Notes: a model not told the origin generated them from the sequence alone. A DNA stretch of 52,564 nt from Alphaproteobacteria bacterium (GCA_018969425.1 JAGWYJ010000020.1:1-52564), one strand, 5' to 3'. Numbered from the stretch's first letter, positions 1 through 8,660 are shown. Numbers and translations are program-made.

Positions 1-144
1 CTCGCCATCGACGTCATCAATGGCGGACCTGGGCTTCGAACCTGGGTCGACGATCCGCAGGCGAACCCTCAGGATCTCGATAATCAGGCTCTCCGAGACG
101 AGCGGGAGTGGGCTGAGGTCAGGAGGCCGTTTCTTCTTTACTAG
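1..144 (+). CDS. C-terminal end of an unrecognised protein (5' partial)
   Basis: Reading from base 1 gives 47 sense codons and a TAG stop at 142-144, without interruption. The peptide is hydrophilic and ends in REWAEVRRPFLLY. It looks like ordinary coding sequence, with GC-rich third positions and no low-complexity tract, and it stops 24 bases before the convergent TonB-C gene ends. I do not recognise the family from this fragment. An overlapping frame starting at base 20 is a weaker alternative, because it would run into the 3' end of the convergent gene. Confidence 0.6.
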   Translation, partial: LAIDVINGGPGLRTWVDDPQANPQDLDNQALRDEREWAEVRRPFLLY

Positions 145-168
145 CTCCCGATCCAGCTGGAATGCGCG

Positions 169-594
169 TCATTCAATGCGCCAGCTGAGCGGAAGAATGA
201 ACAATCCCGAAGGCAAGACCTCGCTCTCGTTATAGACGAAGGAGGCCAGACATCCCTCGAGGTGGCGAAGCGCAGCCTCGTCGAGCAGCGAATAGCCGCT
301 GGATCTGTGCAGCTTCGGCGAGTCTGGCCGTCCGTCCGCCCCGATCACGAATGAGACCAGCGACCGGCCTGACATCTCGGCTCTCAATGCGGCCTGCGGG
401 TAGGCCGGCGCTCGTTTGAAACATGCGCCCAGAGACGACGCGCCGACGATGGCGTTCGCCTCGGGAGTGGCTGGTCCCGGCGTCGCAGCTTGTTCCGGGC
501 CGGCCTGAAGGGCGTCCGTCCCTTCCTGAGCGCTGGCCCCACCCGCGCATGCAAAAAGCGTAAGGGCTGCCGCAACAGCTGCCTGGATACGCAT
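169..594 (-). CDS. Short exported TonB C-terminal-domain protein
   Basis: This 141-residue protein has a cleavable-looking signal peptide (positive MR, hydrophobic stretch to about residue 22, ASAQ cleavage site). A short Pro/Ala-rich linker follows (residues 30-48), then a TonB_C-like domain whose PAYPQAALRAEMSG and VSFVIGADGRPDSPKL segments are typical of the family. TonB C-domains bind outer-membrane receptors and pass on inner-membrane energy. This one lacks the usual N-terminal anchor and long proline-rich spacer, so it is probably a soluble periplasmic TonB-like protein rather than a complete TonB. A GGAAGGG ribosome-binding site precedes the ATG. No ExbB or ExbD lies beside it. Family confidence is good and the role is uncertain. 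Confidence 0.85.
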   Translation of the reverse strand: MRIQAAVAAALTLFACAGGASAQEGTDALQAGPEQAATPGPATPEANAIVGASSLGACFKRAPAYPQAALRAEMSGRSLVSFVIGADGRPDSPKLHRSSGYSLLDEAALRHLEGCLASFVYNESEVLPSGLFILPLSWRIE

Positions 595-776
595 GGAAAA
601 CCCTTCCTATATCTCTTCGCGCAGACTGATCCTCACCATGAGGGTGTCAGAGACCCCTGAGGGTCGCAATCCTCCTCCAGCCCAGGCGCATCGCCTGCAT
701 GGGCGGACGCTCGGCTCTTGGCGCATCGGACAGGACGGTCTAGCAACGCTCATAAGCATAATCGGAGGAGACGACA

Positions 777-1364
777 TTGCGCATTCGAGGACTGACCATC
801 GCCTTCATCGCCGCAGGCCTGACCGCCAGCGCTCTCGCCGCCCCTGTGGTCCGGGACGATCAGACACCCCCTGCTCCGTCGGCCCCGCCAGGCCCGCCGC
901 CGCTTCAGGTGCCTAACCCCTCGTATGTGACAATCCCGATGGAGATCACGGTCAATCGACCGGTAGCCGAAGTCTGGGCGCGCATTGGGAAGTATTGCGA
1001 TATCGCCGAGTGGCTCCAGATCAAGACTGGCTGCCAGATCACCTCGGGCAAGGATGGTGAGGTCGGCGCCGTTCGAACCGTCGGAGCCGAAATTTTGGTG
1101 GCGAAAACCGCCTACTCCTACGCCTACACCCAGCCGGTGCGCGAAGGTCGTCCCTATAATCTCTATCATGGCAATCTCGAAGCGCGCGCGATCGACGCCG
1201 GGACCACAAAACTCCTGTACACGCTCATCTACGATGTGTCGCTGGTTCCGGGAGATGACGCCGCCAAGGCGGCGGATGTCGAGCGGCGGCGCACCGCGTT
1301 CACCGGCGCGCTTCGTAACATGAAGATTCTGGCCGAAGGCGGAACGCTGCCTCCCCGGTCGTAA
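777..1364 (+). CDS. Exported SRPBCC-family protein
   Basis: The 195-residue product has an N-terminal signal peptide (MRIRGLTIAFIAAGLTASALA) and then a START/SRPBCC-like fold, a helix-grip domain that binds hydrophobic ligands. The segment VNRPVAEVWARIGKYCDIAEW is the usual first strand and helix of polyketide-cyclase/SRPBCC proteins, and a strand-rich C-terminal half with a long closing helix follows. The start is a TTG at 777 with a GGAGGA sequence seven bases upstream. No in-frame ATG fits the signal peptide. It precedes a MaoC hydratase and an SDR on the same strand. Ligand and reaction are unknown. Confidence 0.8.
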   Translation: MRIRGLTIAFIAAGLTASALAAPVVRDDQTPPAPSAPPGPPPLQVPNPSYVTIPMEITVNRPVAEVWARIGKYCDIAEWLQIKTGCQITSGKDGEVGAVRTVGAEILVAKTAYSYAYTQPVREGRPYNLYHGNLEARAIDAGTTKLLYTLIYDVSLVPGDDAAKAADVERRRTAFTGALRNMKILAEGGTLPPRS

Positions 1365-1457
1365 GACACATGTCTTCCCGTCGTCCTGAACGGGCGACGG
1401 GAGGACGTTCAGGGACCGCCCTGAGAGCTCAAAGATCGCGGATCAGGAGCACCCTCC

Positions 1458-1928
1458 ATGGCTTTGCCCCCTGTCTATGCGCGTCACGGACTGACGCCGG
1501 AGCGCCGATTTGCCGACCTCAGGATCGGAGAGCGTTATCCTTTACCCTCCCGGACGCTGACCGACAGTCATTTCTCGGCCTTCCAGACGCTCAGCCTGGA
1601 CAATCATCCGATCCATTACGACAAAGAGTATTGCGAGGCGCTCGGCCACCCGGGCGTGCTGGCGCATGGCCTTCAGATTCTCTGTTTCACGGCGGCTGGC
1701 GCGGGTCTCTTTCCTCACCAGATCGGCTCGTCCCTCATGGGCCTCATCGAGATTCAGGCCCGGCTTCTGAAAGGAGCCTTTGTGGGAGATACGCTTTATC
1801 CCTGCCTCGAGATTACGGATCTCAAACCCCAGCGAACGACGGGCCTCGCCACCTTAAGCGCGACGATCGTCAATCAACGGGATGAGCTGGTCCTCGACGG
1901 ACGTCACGTCTATCTTCTTCGTCTCTGA
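1458..1928 (+). CDS. MaoC-like hot-dog dehydratase/hydratase
   Basis: The 156-residue protein is a single hot-dog domain of the MaoC / R-specific enoyl-CoA hydratase group, which adds water to or removes it from acyl-CoA thioesters. The motif LDNHPIHYDKEYCEALG (about residues 48-64) is the hydratase-2 signature, with Asp and His as the expected catalytic pair. It is followed by the GVLAHGLQI helix that lines the acyl pocket. It ends 87 bases before the downstream SDR gene, and both could serve one lipid or acyl-CoA route. The substrate cannot be deduced. Confidence 0.87.
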   Translation: MALPPVYARHGLTPERRFADLRIGERYPLPSRTLTDSHFSAFQTLSLDNHPIHYDKEYCEALGHPGVLAHGLQILCFTAAGAGLFPHQIGSSLMGLIEIQARLLKGAFVGDTLYPCLEITDLKPQRTTGLATLSATIVNQRDELVLDGRHVYLLRL

Positions 1929-2015
1929 TGTCGGATGACCCCCTCAACCATCGAAGGGTCCTGACCCAATGTCTTGCCGGCTGCTATCCTGAACAACAAC
2001 TCGTCGGAGCGAAAC

Positions 2016-2822
2016 ATGTCCGCCAATGGTCGAAAGACGATCTTCATCACCGGCGCGGCCAGCGGCATCGGACTGGCCACCGCAAAACGGTTTGCTCGCG
2101 AGGGATGGTTCGCCGGACTTGCAGACATTGACGGTCCGGGCCTGAAGAGGGCGGCGGCCGAAATCGGGTCGTCTTCCTGCAGTCAGCATGTTCTGGACGT
2201 ACGCGACAGAGAGGCCTGGAAGAGGGAGATGGCGGCGTTCGCAACTCTTTCAGGCGGACGCCTGGACGTTCTGGTGAACAATGCAGGGGTCGCCCACTAC
2301 GGTTTCTTCGAGGATCAGTCGGACGAGGAAATCGACCGCCAGTTCGACATCAATCTCAAAGGCGTCGCAAACGGCGCTCGGTCAGGCCTTGATCTTCTGA
2401 AGGCGACAAAAGGCTCGACGCTGGTCAATGTCGCATCCTGCGCGGGTTTCGTGGGCGCCCCGAAGATGGCCGCTTATTGTGCGACAAAGTTTGCGGTCAA
2501 GGGGCTGTCCGAGGCCCTTGAGGCTGAGTTCTCCCGTCACGGCATCGCTGTGCGCTGCATCATGCCCTGGTTCGTGGACACGCCGATCCTTCAGGCTGGA
2601 TCGCTCGGGTCGAACGAGAAGATGGCTGATCGCCTGCGGGCCGGCGGCGCTCAGGTCTACACGGTCGAAGAGGCTGCCGATGTGATCTGGAAGGCGGTCC
2701 ACGGAAAGGATCTCAACTGGATCGTGGGCAAGGCCGGACGCCAGCTCGCCTTCGCCGCCCGCTTCATGCCGGGGACTGTGCGCAAGCGGGCGCGAGAGGG
2801 TCTGGGCGGGCCTGCATCCTGA
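2016..2822 (+). CDS. Short-chain dehydrogenase/reductase (SDR)
   Basis: This is a classical SDR of 268 residues. The N-terminal Rossmann motif is TGAASGIG (about residues 12-19), NNAG follows near residue 90, and the catalytic Tyr-Lys pair is in YCATK with the preceding Ser in VASCAG. SDRs oxidise or reduce alcohol/carbonyl groups with NAD(P). The ATG at 2016 is chosen over an earlier TTG at 1974, because the SDR fold begins directly after MSANGRKTIFITG and a CGGAGCG sequence lies just upstream. It follows the MaoC gene on the same strand. The substrate is unknown. Confidence 0.9.
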   Translation: MSANGRKTIFITGAASGIGLATAKRFAREGWFAGLADIDGPGLKRAAAEIGSSSCSQHVLDVRDREAWKREMAAFATLSGGRLDVLVNNAGVAHYGFFEDQSDEEIDRQFDINLKGVANGARSGLDLLKATKGSTLVNVASCAGFVGAPKMAAYCATKFAVKGLSEALEAEFSRHGIAVRCIMPWFVDTPILQAGSLGSNEKMADRLRAGGAQVYTVEEAADVIWKAVHGKDLNWIVGKAGRQLAFAARFMPGTVRKRAREGLGGPAS

Positions 2823-2864
2823 TCGAGAGCCTCCCTTCGCCGGACGGGGCCAACTGCCCGATTT

Positions 2865-3785
2865 TCAGAAGAAGGGCCGCGCATCGCGATCGCTTAGGAT
2901 AACCTCGGGTATCGAGAAGACCCTGACACTGCCCGTAGGCCGGTTGATCGCGAAGATCCGACGCGTGGCGCGGTCTGTTTTGTCCCAGGAGAAGGCCTGA
3001 CCGGCCACATCCATCTCGATGGTCGCGACATGAATCAGCACAGGACCCATCGACGGTTTTGCGAGCACATAAAGCTCTGGCAGGTCGTGCCCCATGAGGT
3101 AGAGCAGTCCGTCAGGTCCAAAGGCGCCGCCCGAAGCGGCATGAGGGGCCATTCTCTCAAGTACCGTCGCCGGCAGGGCATAGCCCCCCGTCCGACGCCA
3201 CAGACCGTCATAAAGAGCGATTCCTGAAAACCGGGCCGGCTTGAATGTATGTCCGCCCTCACCATCATAATGGGCAAACCCGGCCATCCAGCCCTCGCCC
3301 AACCGATCAAAAAACGTCAGCGATCCTTCCTCCGTCAAACCCAGAGAATGGGAGGCGACATGGCTCATTGTTCTGCTGTCGATTACTTCGACTGAACTGG
3401 CCATGGGCGTTTCGGGGAAATTCGAGTTGGCGCACCACAGTTTCCCCTGATCCGACAGACATGAATTGATGTGTCGGATGAGGCCGCCCCGGGGTGACGA
3501 CCAGTATCCGAGCCGCTCGCCCGTGGCCCTCTCGTACTTAGCGACCAGCGAGTTCACGACCGCATAGAAGTGCCTCTCATCGACAGCCACACCCTGGCGC
3601 GCTTCCGGCGCGACGTACTCGCGTTCTCGCTGCGCCACGAGACGCTGCGGGACGGTAGCCTCATAGGCCTGAAGCTCGATGCGGGGAGGCATCGTCTGGG
3701 CGTGGGCCTGTCCGCTGAAGTCTCCGGCGAATGCGCCCGTCACGCCCAGGACGGCCAGCCCGTGTCGCAGCGCCACGATCGTCAT
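2865..3785 (-). CDS. Exported beta-propeller-like protein, receptor partner
   Basis: The 306-residue product has a signal peptide ending at AHAQ. The mature part has repeating strand patterns typical of beta-propellers: GVAVDERHFYAVVNS, GKLWCANSNFPETPMASSVEVID, FGPDGLLYLMGHDLPELYVL and RIFAINRPTGSVRVFSI read like successive blades that report a value and then a name. I do not recognise catalytic residues. It starts six bases after the stop of the TonB-dependent receptor upstream, so the two are surely co-transcribed and probably translationally coupled. It may bind or process that receptor's ligand in the periplasm. Exact family is uncertain. Confidence 0.75.
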   Translation of the reverse strand: MTIVALRHGLAVLGVTGAFAGDFSGQAHAQTMPPRIELQAYEATVPQRLVAQREREYVAPEARQGVAVDERHFYAVVNSLVAKYERATGERLGYWSSPRGGLIRHINSCLSDQGKLWCANSNFPETPMASSVEVIDSRTMSHVASHSLGLTEEGSLTFFDRLGEGWMAGFAHYDGEGGHTFKPARFSGIALYDGLWRRTGGYALPATVLERMAPHAASGGAFGPDGLLYLMGHDLPELYVLAKPSMGPVLIHVATIEMDVAGQAFSWDKTDRATRRIFAINRPTGSVRVFSIPEVILSDRDARPFF

Positions 3786-3791
3786 GATGAT

Positions 3792-6395
3792 TTATCCCTT
3801 GAAGGCGAACCCTACCCAGAACTGACGTCCATAGGAGTTGTAGTCGCGGACGATGTCGAGATTGGGACCGAAATAGTTGACCTTATCCTCATCAGTCGCA
3901 TTACGCACCTCGGCGATCAGCTCACGGCCGACGCCGAGCTCAAGACGGGCCTGCAGGTCCAGCTGTCGGGTTTCGCCATCCTTACGGTTGGCTGCACCCG
4001 GGTTCAGGCTCGCAGAGGCCGGGTTCGCCGCCGTCGGCGTTTCAGACACATAAGCGTAGGTCGCTCTCGCACGGAAGGGACCGTCCTCGTAGAACACTGC
4101 GAGATTGGCCAGCATATCCGCCTGGCCGGTCAGAACCCCATCTACAAAGCGCCCCGCCGTTGGCGTACGCAGCCTGACTGCGCCGTCAATCCACGTTGCA
4201 TTCGCTGATACGCCGAAGTTCGACATCAGGCCAGGAAGGAAGTCGAGGCGGTTGCGTACAAACGCGACCTCCAGCCCCTTTATGGTCGCGCTGTCGGCGT
4301 TTACGGGCTGATTCACCACCGTCTGAACGCCGTTAACAGCCTCGAGGGTCTGAAGCGTGACAATCTCGTCGCCAACGTCTTTATGAAACACACCGAGACT
4401 GATCATTCCCTGATCGCCTGGGAGATAGGTCTCCACAGACGCCTCGTAGGTCTCGCCCCGGCGCGGCTGCAGGTCGGCATTGCCGCGGCTGATGCTTCCG
4501 TCTGAGGCGATGGTTTCAGCTCCTCCCAGACTGCTGAAATTCGGGCGGCCCACGGCCTGCGCATAGCCGAACCTTAGCTTCCACGACGGCGTCAGATCAT
4601 AGCTGGCCGTCAACGACGGCAGGATGCGGGTGTCCTTCCCGTCCTGACTGACCCGCGTGAAGGCATCGGTGGTGACGCCCGACACCACTGTCGAGCGCCG
4701 GCTGAAGCGCTCCACGTCCGTGAGCGTTTCTTCATAACGCAGGCCGAGGATCACCGTGTGACGGTCGGTTCGGTGATGAGCCATGGCATAAAGAGCGTTG
4801 ACCTGCTCTTCTACGACCCAGTCCGACCCGACCGACTGACGAGCGGTGTTCAGAGTATCCACGCGAAACTGGGCTCGGTTCTGATTGAAGAATGTCTGGA
4901 ACTTATCAAAGTCGACAAAGAGCTGGCTGAAGCCGGCGAAGATGGGCGTATAGGCCTGGCTGGCTGTGAATCCCTCGAGGCTGAGGGTTCCGGGCAGATA
5001 CCCGTTGAAGATGGTCTGGGTCCGGTCATTGTCCCGTGTGATCTGGCGCATGCGCGCCCCAAATCCAGCGCCCCATCCCCGATCGCCGGGGCCCGTGTTG
5101 AACCCGTAATCGATGGCGGCCTCGAGCACGTACTCGTCGCTGTCATCCTCATACGGCGCATAACTGGTGAATGCATAGGATGCCGGCTGATTGAAACGAG
5201 GGTCGAGGCGGGTGGCGACAGGGACACCGCCCACCAGGCCGACATCAAAGGTCGCCTGCGGCGATGCCAGTGTGAACAGGACCTCGTTCGACGGCTCGCG
5301 GAAGGTCGCCTCTGAGTAGGAGGCTCTTACGCTGAACTCATGATCCTCATCCGGGCGGAGATCGCTCCAGAGCTGCGACACAAAAAGCGGCTTCTCGATA
5401 GGATAATCGTTAAACCTCACAAAGCTGCCATTGGCGGCCGTTCCATTCCGCAGCCGCTGGGAGTGGCGCAGCTCATTGTCATCCTGACGGAAGTAAACCA
5501 GAGAGGCGCCGGCCTCGAGCTCGTTTGTAGGACGGTACTCAAACTTCAGGACGCCGCCATAGCGATCGACTGAGTTGGGATAGGTCGACCAAAGCAGATC
5601 GGTTGCGCCGAAAGCGGTCGTAGCGGGCTGGGGGGTGGAGGTGATCCCAACGGGAACAAGCTGCGGCAGGAGACGCTCCTGGTCCCGATGCTTGCGACTC
5701 CAGCTTCCACTGAACAGAACGCCGAACTGACCGCGATCTCCAAAGGTCGAGGAGACGGTTCCATCCATTCTCAGGTTTGCCGCGTCATCGCCCTTGCGTC
5801 CATATCCCTTGCCGGGAACATCCTGACTGTCGGACACTCCGACAAAGGCGTTGGCAGCGACATAAAGGCCCGACTGGTCGAAGGCTGACCGGCTCACGAG
5901 ATTGACGGTACCGCCGATGGCGTTTCCATCGAGGTCTGGCGTACGCGCCTTAAGGACTTCGATCCGCTTCACCGCGGTTGAAGGGATCGCCTCCATGTTG
6001 AGCTGTCGATTACCGCGTTCGGCGTTGGCCATGACCGCGCCGTCGAATGTTCCCAGAGTATAGCTCGGGTTCAGACCACGAATGGAGACGTAGCGGCCTT
6101 CGTCTTCATCAAAGACCGTCTGAACGCCGGGGAGCCGTCGAAAGCTGTCGGCGATGTTGTAGTCGGGCTGCTGACCGATGTCGTCGCTCGAGAGATACTC
6201 CGCGATTGTTTCACTCTCACGCTTGGCTTCGATCGCCTCAGAATTCTGGGCACTATAACCCACGACCCGCACCACCTCTGTCGCTACAGGCGCGTTCTGG
6301 GCCACGGCGACCGGCACCAAAGAGAGGCCGACGAGGGCTGTCGTCGAGCGCATGAGCCTATGGGAAAATCTGGCCTTGTCAGACACTTTGAACAT
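3792..6395 (-). CDS. TonB-dependent outer-membrane receptor, first of three
   Basis: This 867-residue receptor has a signal peptide (to about residue 32), a TonB-box-like EVVRVVGY and a plug domain with SSDDIGQQPDYNIADSFRRL, YVSIRGLNPSY and the RIEVLKARTPDLDGNAIGGTVNLVS segment. A 22-strand-type barrel follows and ends in an aromatic FWVGFAFKG. The DIGQ-PDYNIADS plug belongs to the large receptor group common in Caulobacter and sphingomonads that imports carbohydrates or other large ligands. The ligand is not evident. It heads a two-gene unit with the propeller-like protein. A perfect 7-3-7 inverted repeat lies 67-83 bases upstream of its ATG and may be an operator. Confidence 0.95.
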   Translation of the reverse strand: MFKVSDKARFSHRLMRSTTALVGLSLVPVAVAQNAPVATEVVRVVGYSAQNSEAIEAKRESETIAEYLSSDDIGQQPDYNIADSFRRLPGVQTVFDEDEGRYVSIRGLNPSYTLGTFDGAVMANAERGNRQLNMEAIPSTAVKRIEVLKARTPDLDGNAIGGTVNLVSRSAFDQSGLYVAANAFVGVSDSQDVPGKGYGRKGDDAANLRMDGTVSSTFGDRGQFGVLFSGSWSRKHRDQERLLPQLVPVGITSTPQPATTAFGATDLLWSTYPNSVDRYGGVLKFEYRPTNELEAGASLVYFRQDDNELRHSQRLRNGTAANGSFVRFNDYPIEKPLFVSQLWSDLRPDEDHEFSVRASYSEATFREPSNEVLFTLASPQATFDVGLVGGVPVATRLDPRFNQPASYAFTSYAPYEDDSDEYVLEAAIDYGFNTGPGDRGWGAGFGARMRQITRDNDRTQTIFNGYLPGTLSLEGFTASQAYTPIFAGFSQLFVDFDKFQTFFNQNRAQFRVDTLNTARQSVGSDWVVEEQVNALYAMAHHRTDRHTVILGLRYEETLTDVERFSRRSTVVSGVTTDAFTRVSQDGKDTRILPSLTASYDLTPSWKLRFGYAQAVGRPNFSSLGGAETIASDGSISRGNADLQPRRGETYEASVETYLPGDQGMISLGVFHKDVGDEIVTLQTLEAVNGVQTVVNQPVNADSATIKGLEVAFVRNRLDFLPGLMSNFGVSANATWIDGAVRLRTPTAGRFVDGVLTGQADMLANLAVFYEDGPFRARATYAYVSETPTAANPASASLNPGAANRKDGETRQLDLQARLELGVGRELIAEVRNATDEDKVNYFGPNLDIVRDYNSYGRQFWVGFAFKG

Positions 6396-7232
6396 CGCTG
6401 ATCTCCTGCTTTCAGGCGCGGGGAAAAATTACGGGGGCGAGATGACGGATTTTCGACATGTTCATCAACGTTTGATGACATTCGGCGATGCTTCCTCACG
6501 GCTGCCCGCTTTGCGCATCCGGACGAGCGCGGGCCCAACTAGGTGGGGAAGTCCACGATAGAGCTGAAGGACTTCACGGGCCGACAGCTGTCCGTGTCAC
6601 TGGTCCTGCAGGCATCCATGAGTCTTCGGCCCAGACAGGGTGTTATCTCCAGATAGGACGCGACAACGGAGGGCGATTTAAGGATCCTGCAGATCCAGAT
6701 GCTTAGAGACCCGATCGATGAGCCCTGATCCGTGATCATGCGCACGGCCCTCATCCGACAACAAAGGAGGGGCCGCAGACCGTTGAAACGGCGCAGGACG
6801 CGCCGGCCCTCACGTACGTGAACGTGGAGAGCGGCGACAGATCCGGGAGCGACTTCCTTTGAGCGCTCTTGTGATCGATCTGAACAGTGATCCGGCGCTC
6901 ATCCTGAGTCTTTCCCATTCTGAGGCGCTGTGCGAACCCGCAGCCTAAGTCAAACCGGGGACCGATGTGCGGAGGGCGTATCCGATCCCATTAGAGAGAC
7001 TGTCCGGACAAGGCCAACCTTAATCAGATCCTCCCTCTTACGAAGAGAGACATCGATGGGTGCGGGAGGGGATGTGACTAACTGACGTCCCGATTGAGGC
7101 GATCATCGACGACCTCACGAAGACGCCGGCACCCTCAAAGCGCCCCATTTCCAGAGCTTGTGCAAGGCCCCCGTGCGAGAGATAGCCTCGCTTTATCCCT
7201 GCGACGACTTTGTCTGAAACCGAGATTACGCC
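6396..7232. other. 837-base stretch without a supported gene
   Basis: No frame in this stretch gives a recognisable protein. Short open frames at 6488-6706 (plus), 6539-6754 (minus) and 7038-7289 (minus) have odd composition and no family motif. Apart from the 6462-6478 inverted repeat and a 10-base palindrome TGTCCGGACA at 7001-7010, I see nothing defined. In a window this dense it may be a decayed gene or a long regulatory region. Confidence 0.5.
6462..6478. promoter_or_regulatory. Candidate operator, 7-3-7 inverted repeat
   Basis: TCATCAA and TTGATGA flank a CGT spacer and form a perfect 17-base inverted repeat upstream of the receptor at 3792-6395. Its position, 67 to 83 bases before the ATG, and its symmetry fit the binding site of a dimeric repressor. 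No regulator gene lies next to it, so the protein is unknown. Confidence 0.4.
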
Positions 7233-7808
7233 ATGACGACCGCTGCGCCCCCTCCCCGCGACTCGAGTCTTGAGGAGGTTGCTCCCCATTCACGGGCTGT
7301 TCGCTGGCGCCTGTGGATAATCGCTGGCGTGATCTGGCTGTCGGCGCTGGCGGCGAACTTTCTTTTCGCAGAGTGGAACTGGAGCGCAGAGGATTTCATC
7401 ATTCTGGCCGCTCTCCTCTTCGGCGGATGCGGTTGCGTAGAGCTTGTCTCCCGGCTCAATGCGGGCGTGACCTATCTCGGAGGCTTTGGGCTGCTTCTTC
7501 TTGGGATGATGCTCCTTGCATGGATCAATCTGGCCGTGGGGGTCATCGGCAGCGAAGATCACCCGGGAAACCAGATGTTTCTTGCTCTGCCCGTGATCGC
7601 CCTCCTCGGTGCGCTGATCTTTCGCTTTCGGCCCCGCGGACTGGCGATGACGATGACGGCAGTGGCCGCAGGGCAGTTCGCCATTGCGGTCATTGCGTTC
7701 GTCTCCGGTATGGCGTTCATTTTCCCGATGACAGGGGCGTTTATAGCGGTTTGGATGACGTCTGCCTGGCTTTTCCGGAAATCTGCGGCTGGCATCGTGA
7801 GGACCTGA
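7233..7808 (+). CDS. Multi-spanning membrane protein, unknown function
   Basis: The 191-residue protein begins with about 25 polar residues. Roughly five or six hydrophobic segments follow, including WIIAGVIWLSALAANFLF, FIILAALLFGGCGCVELV, GGFGLLLLGMMLLAWINLAV, FLALPVIALLGALIF and two helices near the C-terminus. There is no recognisable transport or catalytic motif. The ATG at 7233 follows weak ribosome-binding sequence. It lies upstream of another small membrane protein (DUF3429-like) on the same strand, but the 155-base gap leaves co-transcription open. Confidence 0.7.
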   Translation: MTTAAPPPRDSSLEEVAPHSRAVRWRLWIIAGVIWLSALAANFLFAEWNWSAEDFIILAALLFGGCGCVELVSRLNAGVTYLGGFGLLLLGMMLLAWINLAVGVIGSEDHPGNQMFLALPVIALLGALIFRFRPRGLAMTMTAVAAGQFAIAVIAFVSGMAFIFPMTGAFIAVWMTSAWLFRKSAAGIVRT

Positions 7809-7963
7809 CGGGCGGACCACCGAAAGGTAGAGTGTCGTCTACGCCGCACGGAATCTTTCATCCTCGGGTGAGCCACGCCGGACCTCTTGCGTCCTATTAT
7901 GGTGACGCGGAGCGTTCGATGACCTACCATCGTCTCTCTCAACTCAACCGGTAGACGTGATCC

Positions 7964-8416
7964 ATGCCTTCATCCCGCATCGCCCGCCTCGCCTATGGTC
8001 TGGGAGCGGCCGGTCTGCTGCCTCAGGGGGCGGTGATCCTCGCCCTGCTGGCCGGCGGTTCAAGTCTCAGATTCATGGCCACCGTGCTGGGATTTGCTTA
8101 TCCTGCTCTCATCCTCAGCTTTCTCGGCGGCGTCTGGTGGGGCCTCGCGGCTCGGGCACCCGAGCGCGCGCCTCGATGGCTTTGGGTCGTCGCCGTCGTC
8201 CCCAGCCTGATCGCTTTCGCTGCGTGCTTTCCGCTTGCGGCGGGCGGCGGTTGGCCTGTGGCCTCCCTGACGGCGGTGGGACTGAGCCTGATAGGGTCCG
8301 TTGCAGTCGACTTTCGTCTTGCGCGAATGGGGCTCTGCCCTGAAGGCTGGTTGGCTCTTCGGGTACCGCTCTCGATCGGTCTGGGGTCAATGACCCTCCT
8401 GATCACGGCGCTTTGA
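7964..8416 (+). CDS. DUF3429-like small membrane protein
   Basis: This 150-residue, almost wholly hydrophobic protein has about five predicted transmembrane helices. The segment ALILSFLGGVWWGLAAR matches the conserved core of the DUF3429 family (small inner-membrane proteins with an SFLGG-xW-G motif), whose function is unknown. The start ATG at 7964 is followed directly by the first helix. It stands between an unknown membrane protein and the sbtA-like transporter. Membership of DUF3429 is from memory of the motif, not from a search. Confidence 0.75.
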   Translation: MPSSRIARLAYGLGAAGLLPQGAVILALLAGGSSLRFMATVLGFAYPALILSFLGGVWWGLAARAPERAPRWLWVVAVVPSLIAFAACFPLAAGGGWPVASLTAVGLSLIGSVAVDFRLARMGLCPEGWLALRVPLSIGLGSMTLLITAL

Positions 8417-8513
8417 CCAGAACTTTACATACCCAGTGCGCAGCAGCGTGTGTCGCTGGTCCGAGGGATCGTGGCTCGCTAAAAACCCAGACGTGACAGG
8501 CTTGCCAGGACCT

Positions 8514-8525
8514 GTGAGCGCTCAC
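8514..8525. promoter_or_regulatory. lac-operator-like 12-base palindrome upstream of sbtA
   Basis: GTGAGCGCTCAC is a perfect palindrome identical to the core of the symmetric lac operator, and it differs by one base from the first operator of the glucan locus at 25286-25305. It lies 136 bases before the sbtA start. Binding by a LacI/GalR-family protein is an inference. Confidence 0.4.
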
Positions 8526-8660
8526 CAGGGGCTCAGGGCGGCCTATGTCATCCGCGGTCGTCATCCAACAGTTCGTCAACTCCCCATCTGGCGGCTCACC
8601 GGCTTTCGTGGGAGAGGAGTCCCGGCTGGATGAATTCAGGCCAGACGATGGAGATCGGAA

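Noticed and set aside
20-60. tRNA-like TTCGAA arm on the minus strand
   Set aside because: The T-loop pattern GGTTCGAAGCC is present, but the stem has two mismatches and only five bases separate it from CCA. No D-arm or anticodon arm follows. It lies inside the coding frame 1-144.
20-235. Plus-strand open frame of 71 codons
   Set aside because: It overlaps the better frame 1-144 and the 3' end of the TonB-C gene and has no family features.
1370-1885. Long plus-strand frame over the MaoC gene
   Set aside because: Its composition is Arg/Pro/Ser-rich and it is the shifted shadow of the MaoC frame.
7038-7289. Minus-strand 83-codon gene
   Set aside because: It crosses the start of the membrane-protein gene at 7233 and has no family motif or ribosome-binding site.
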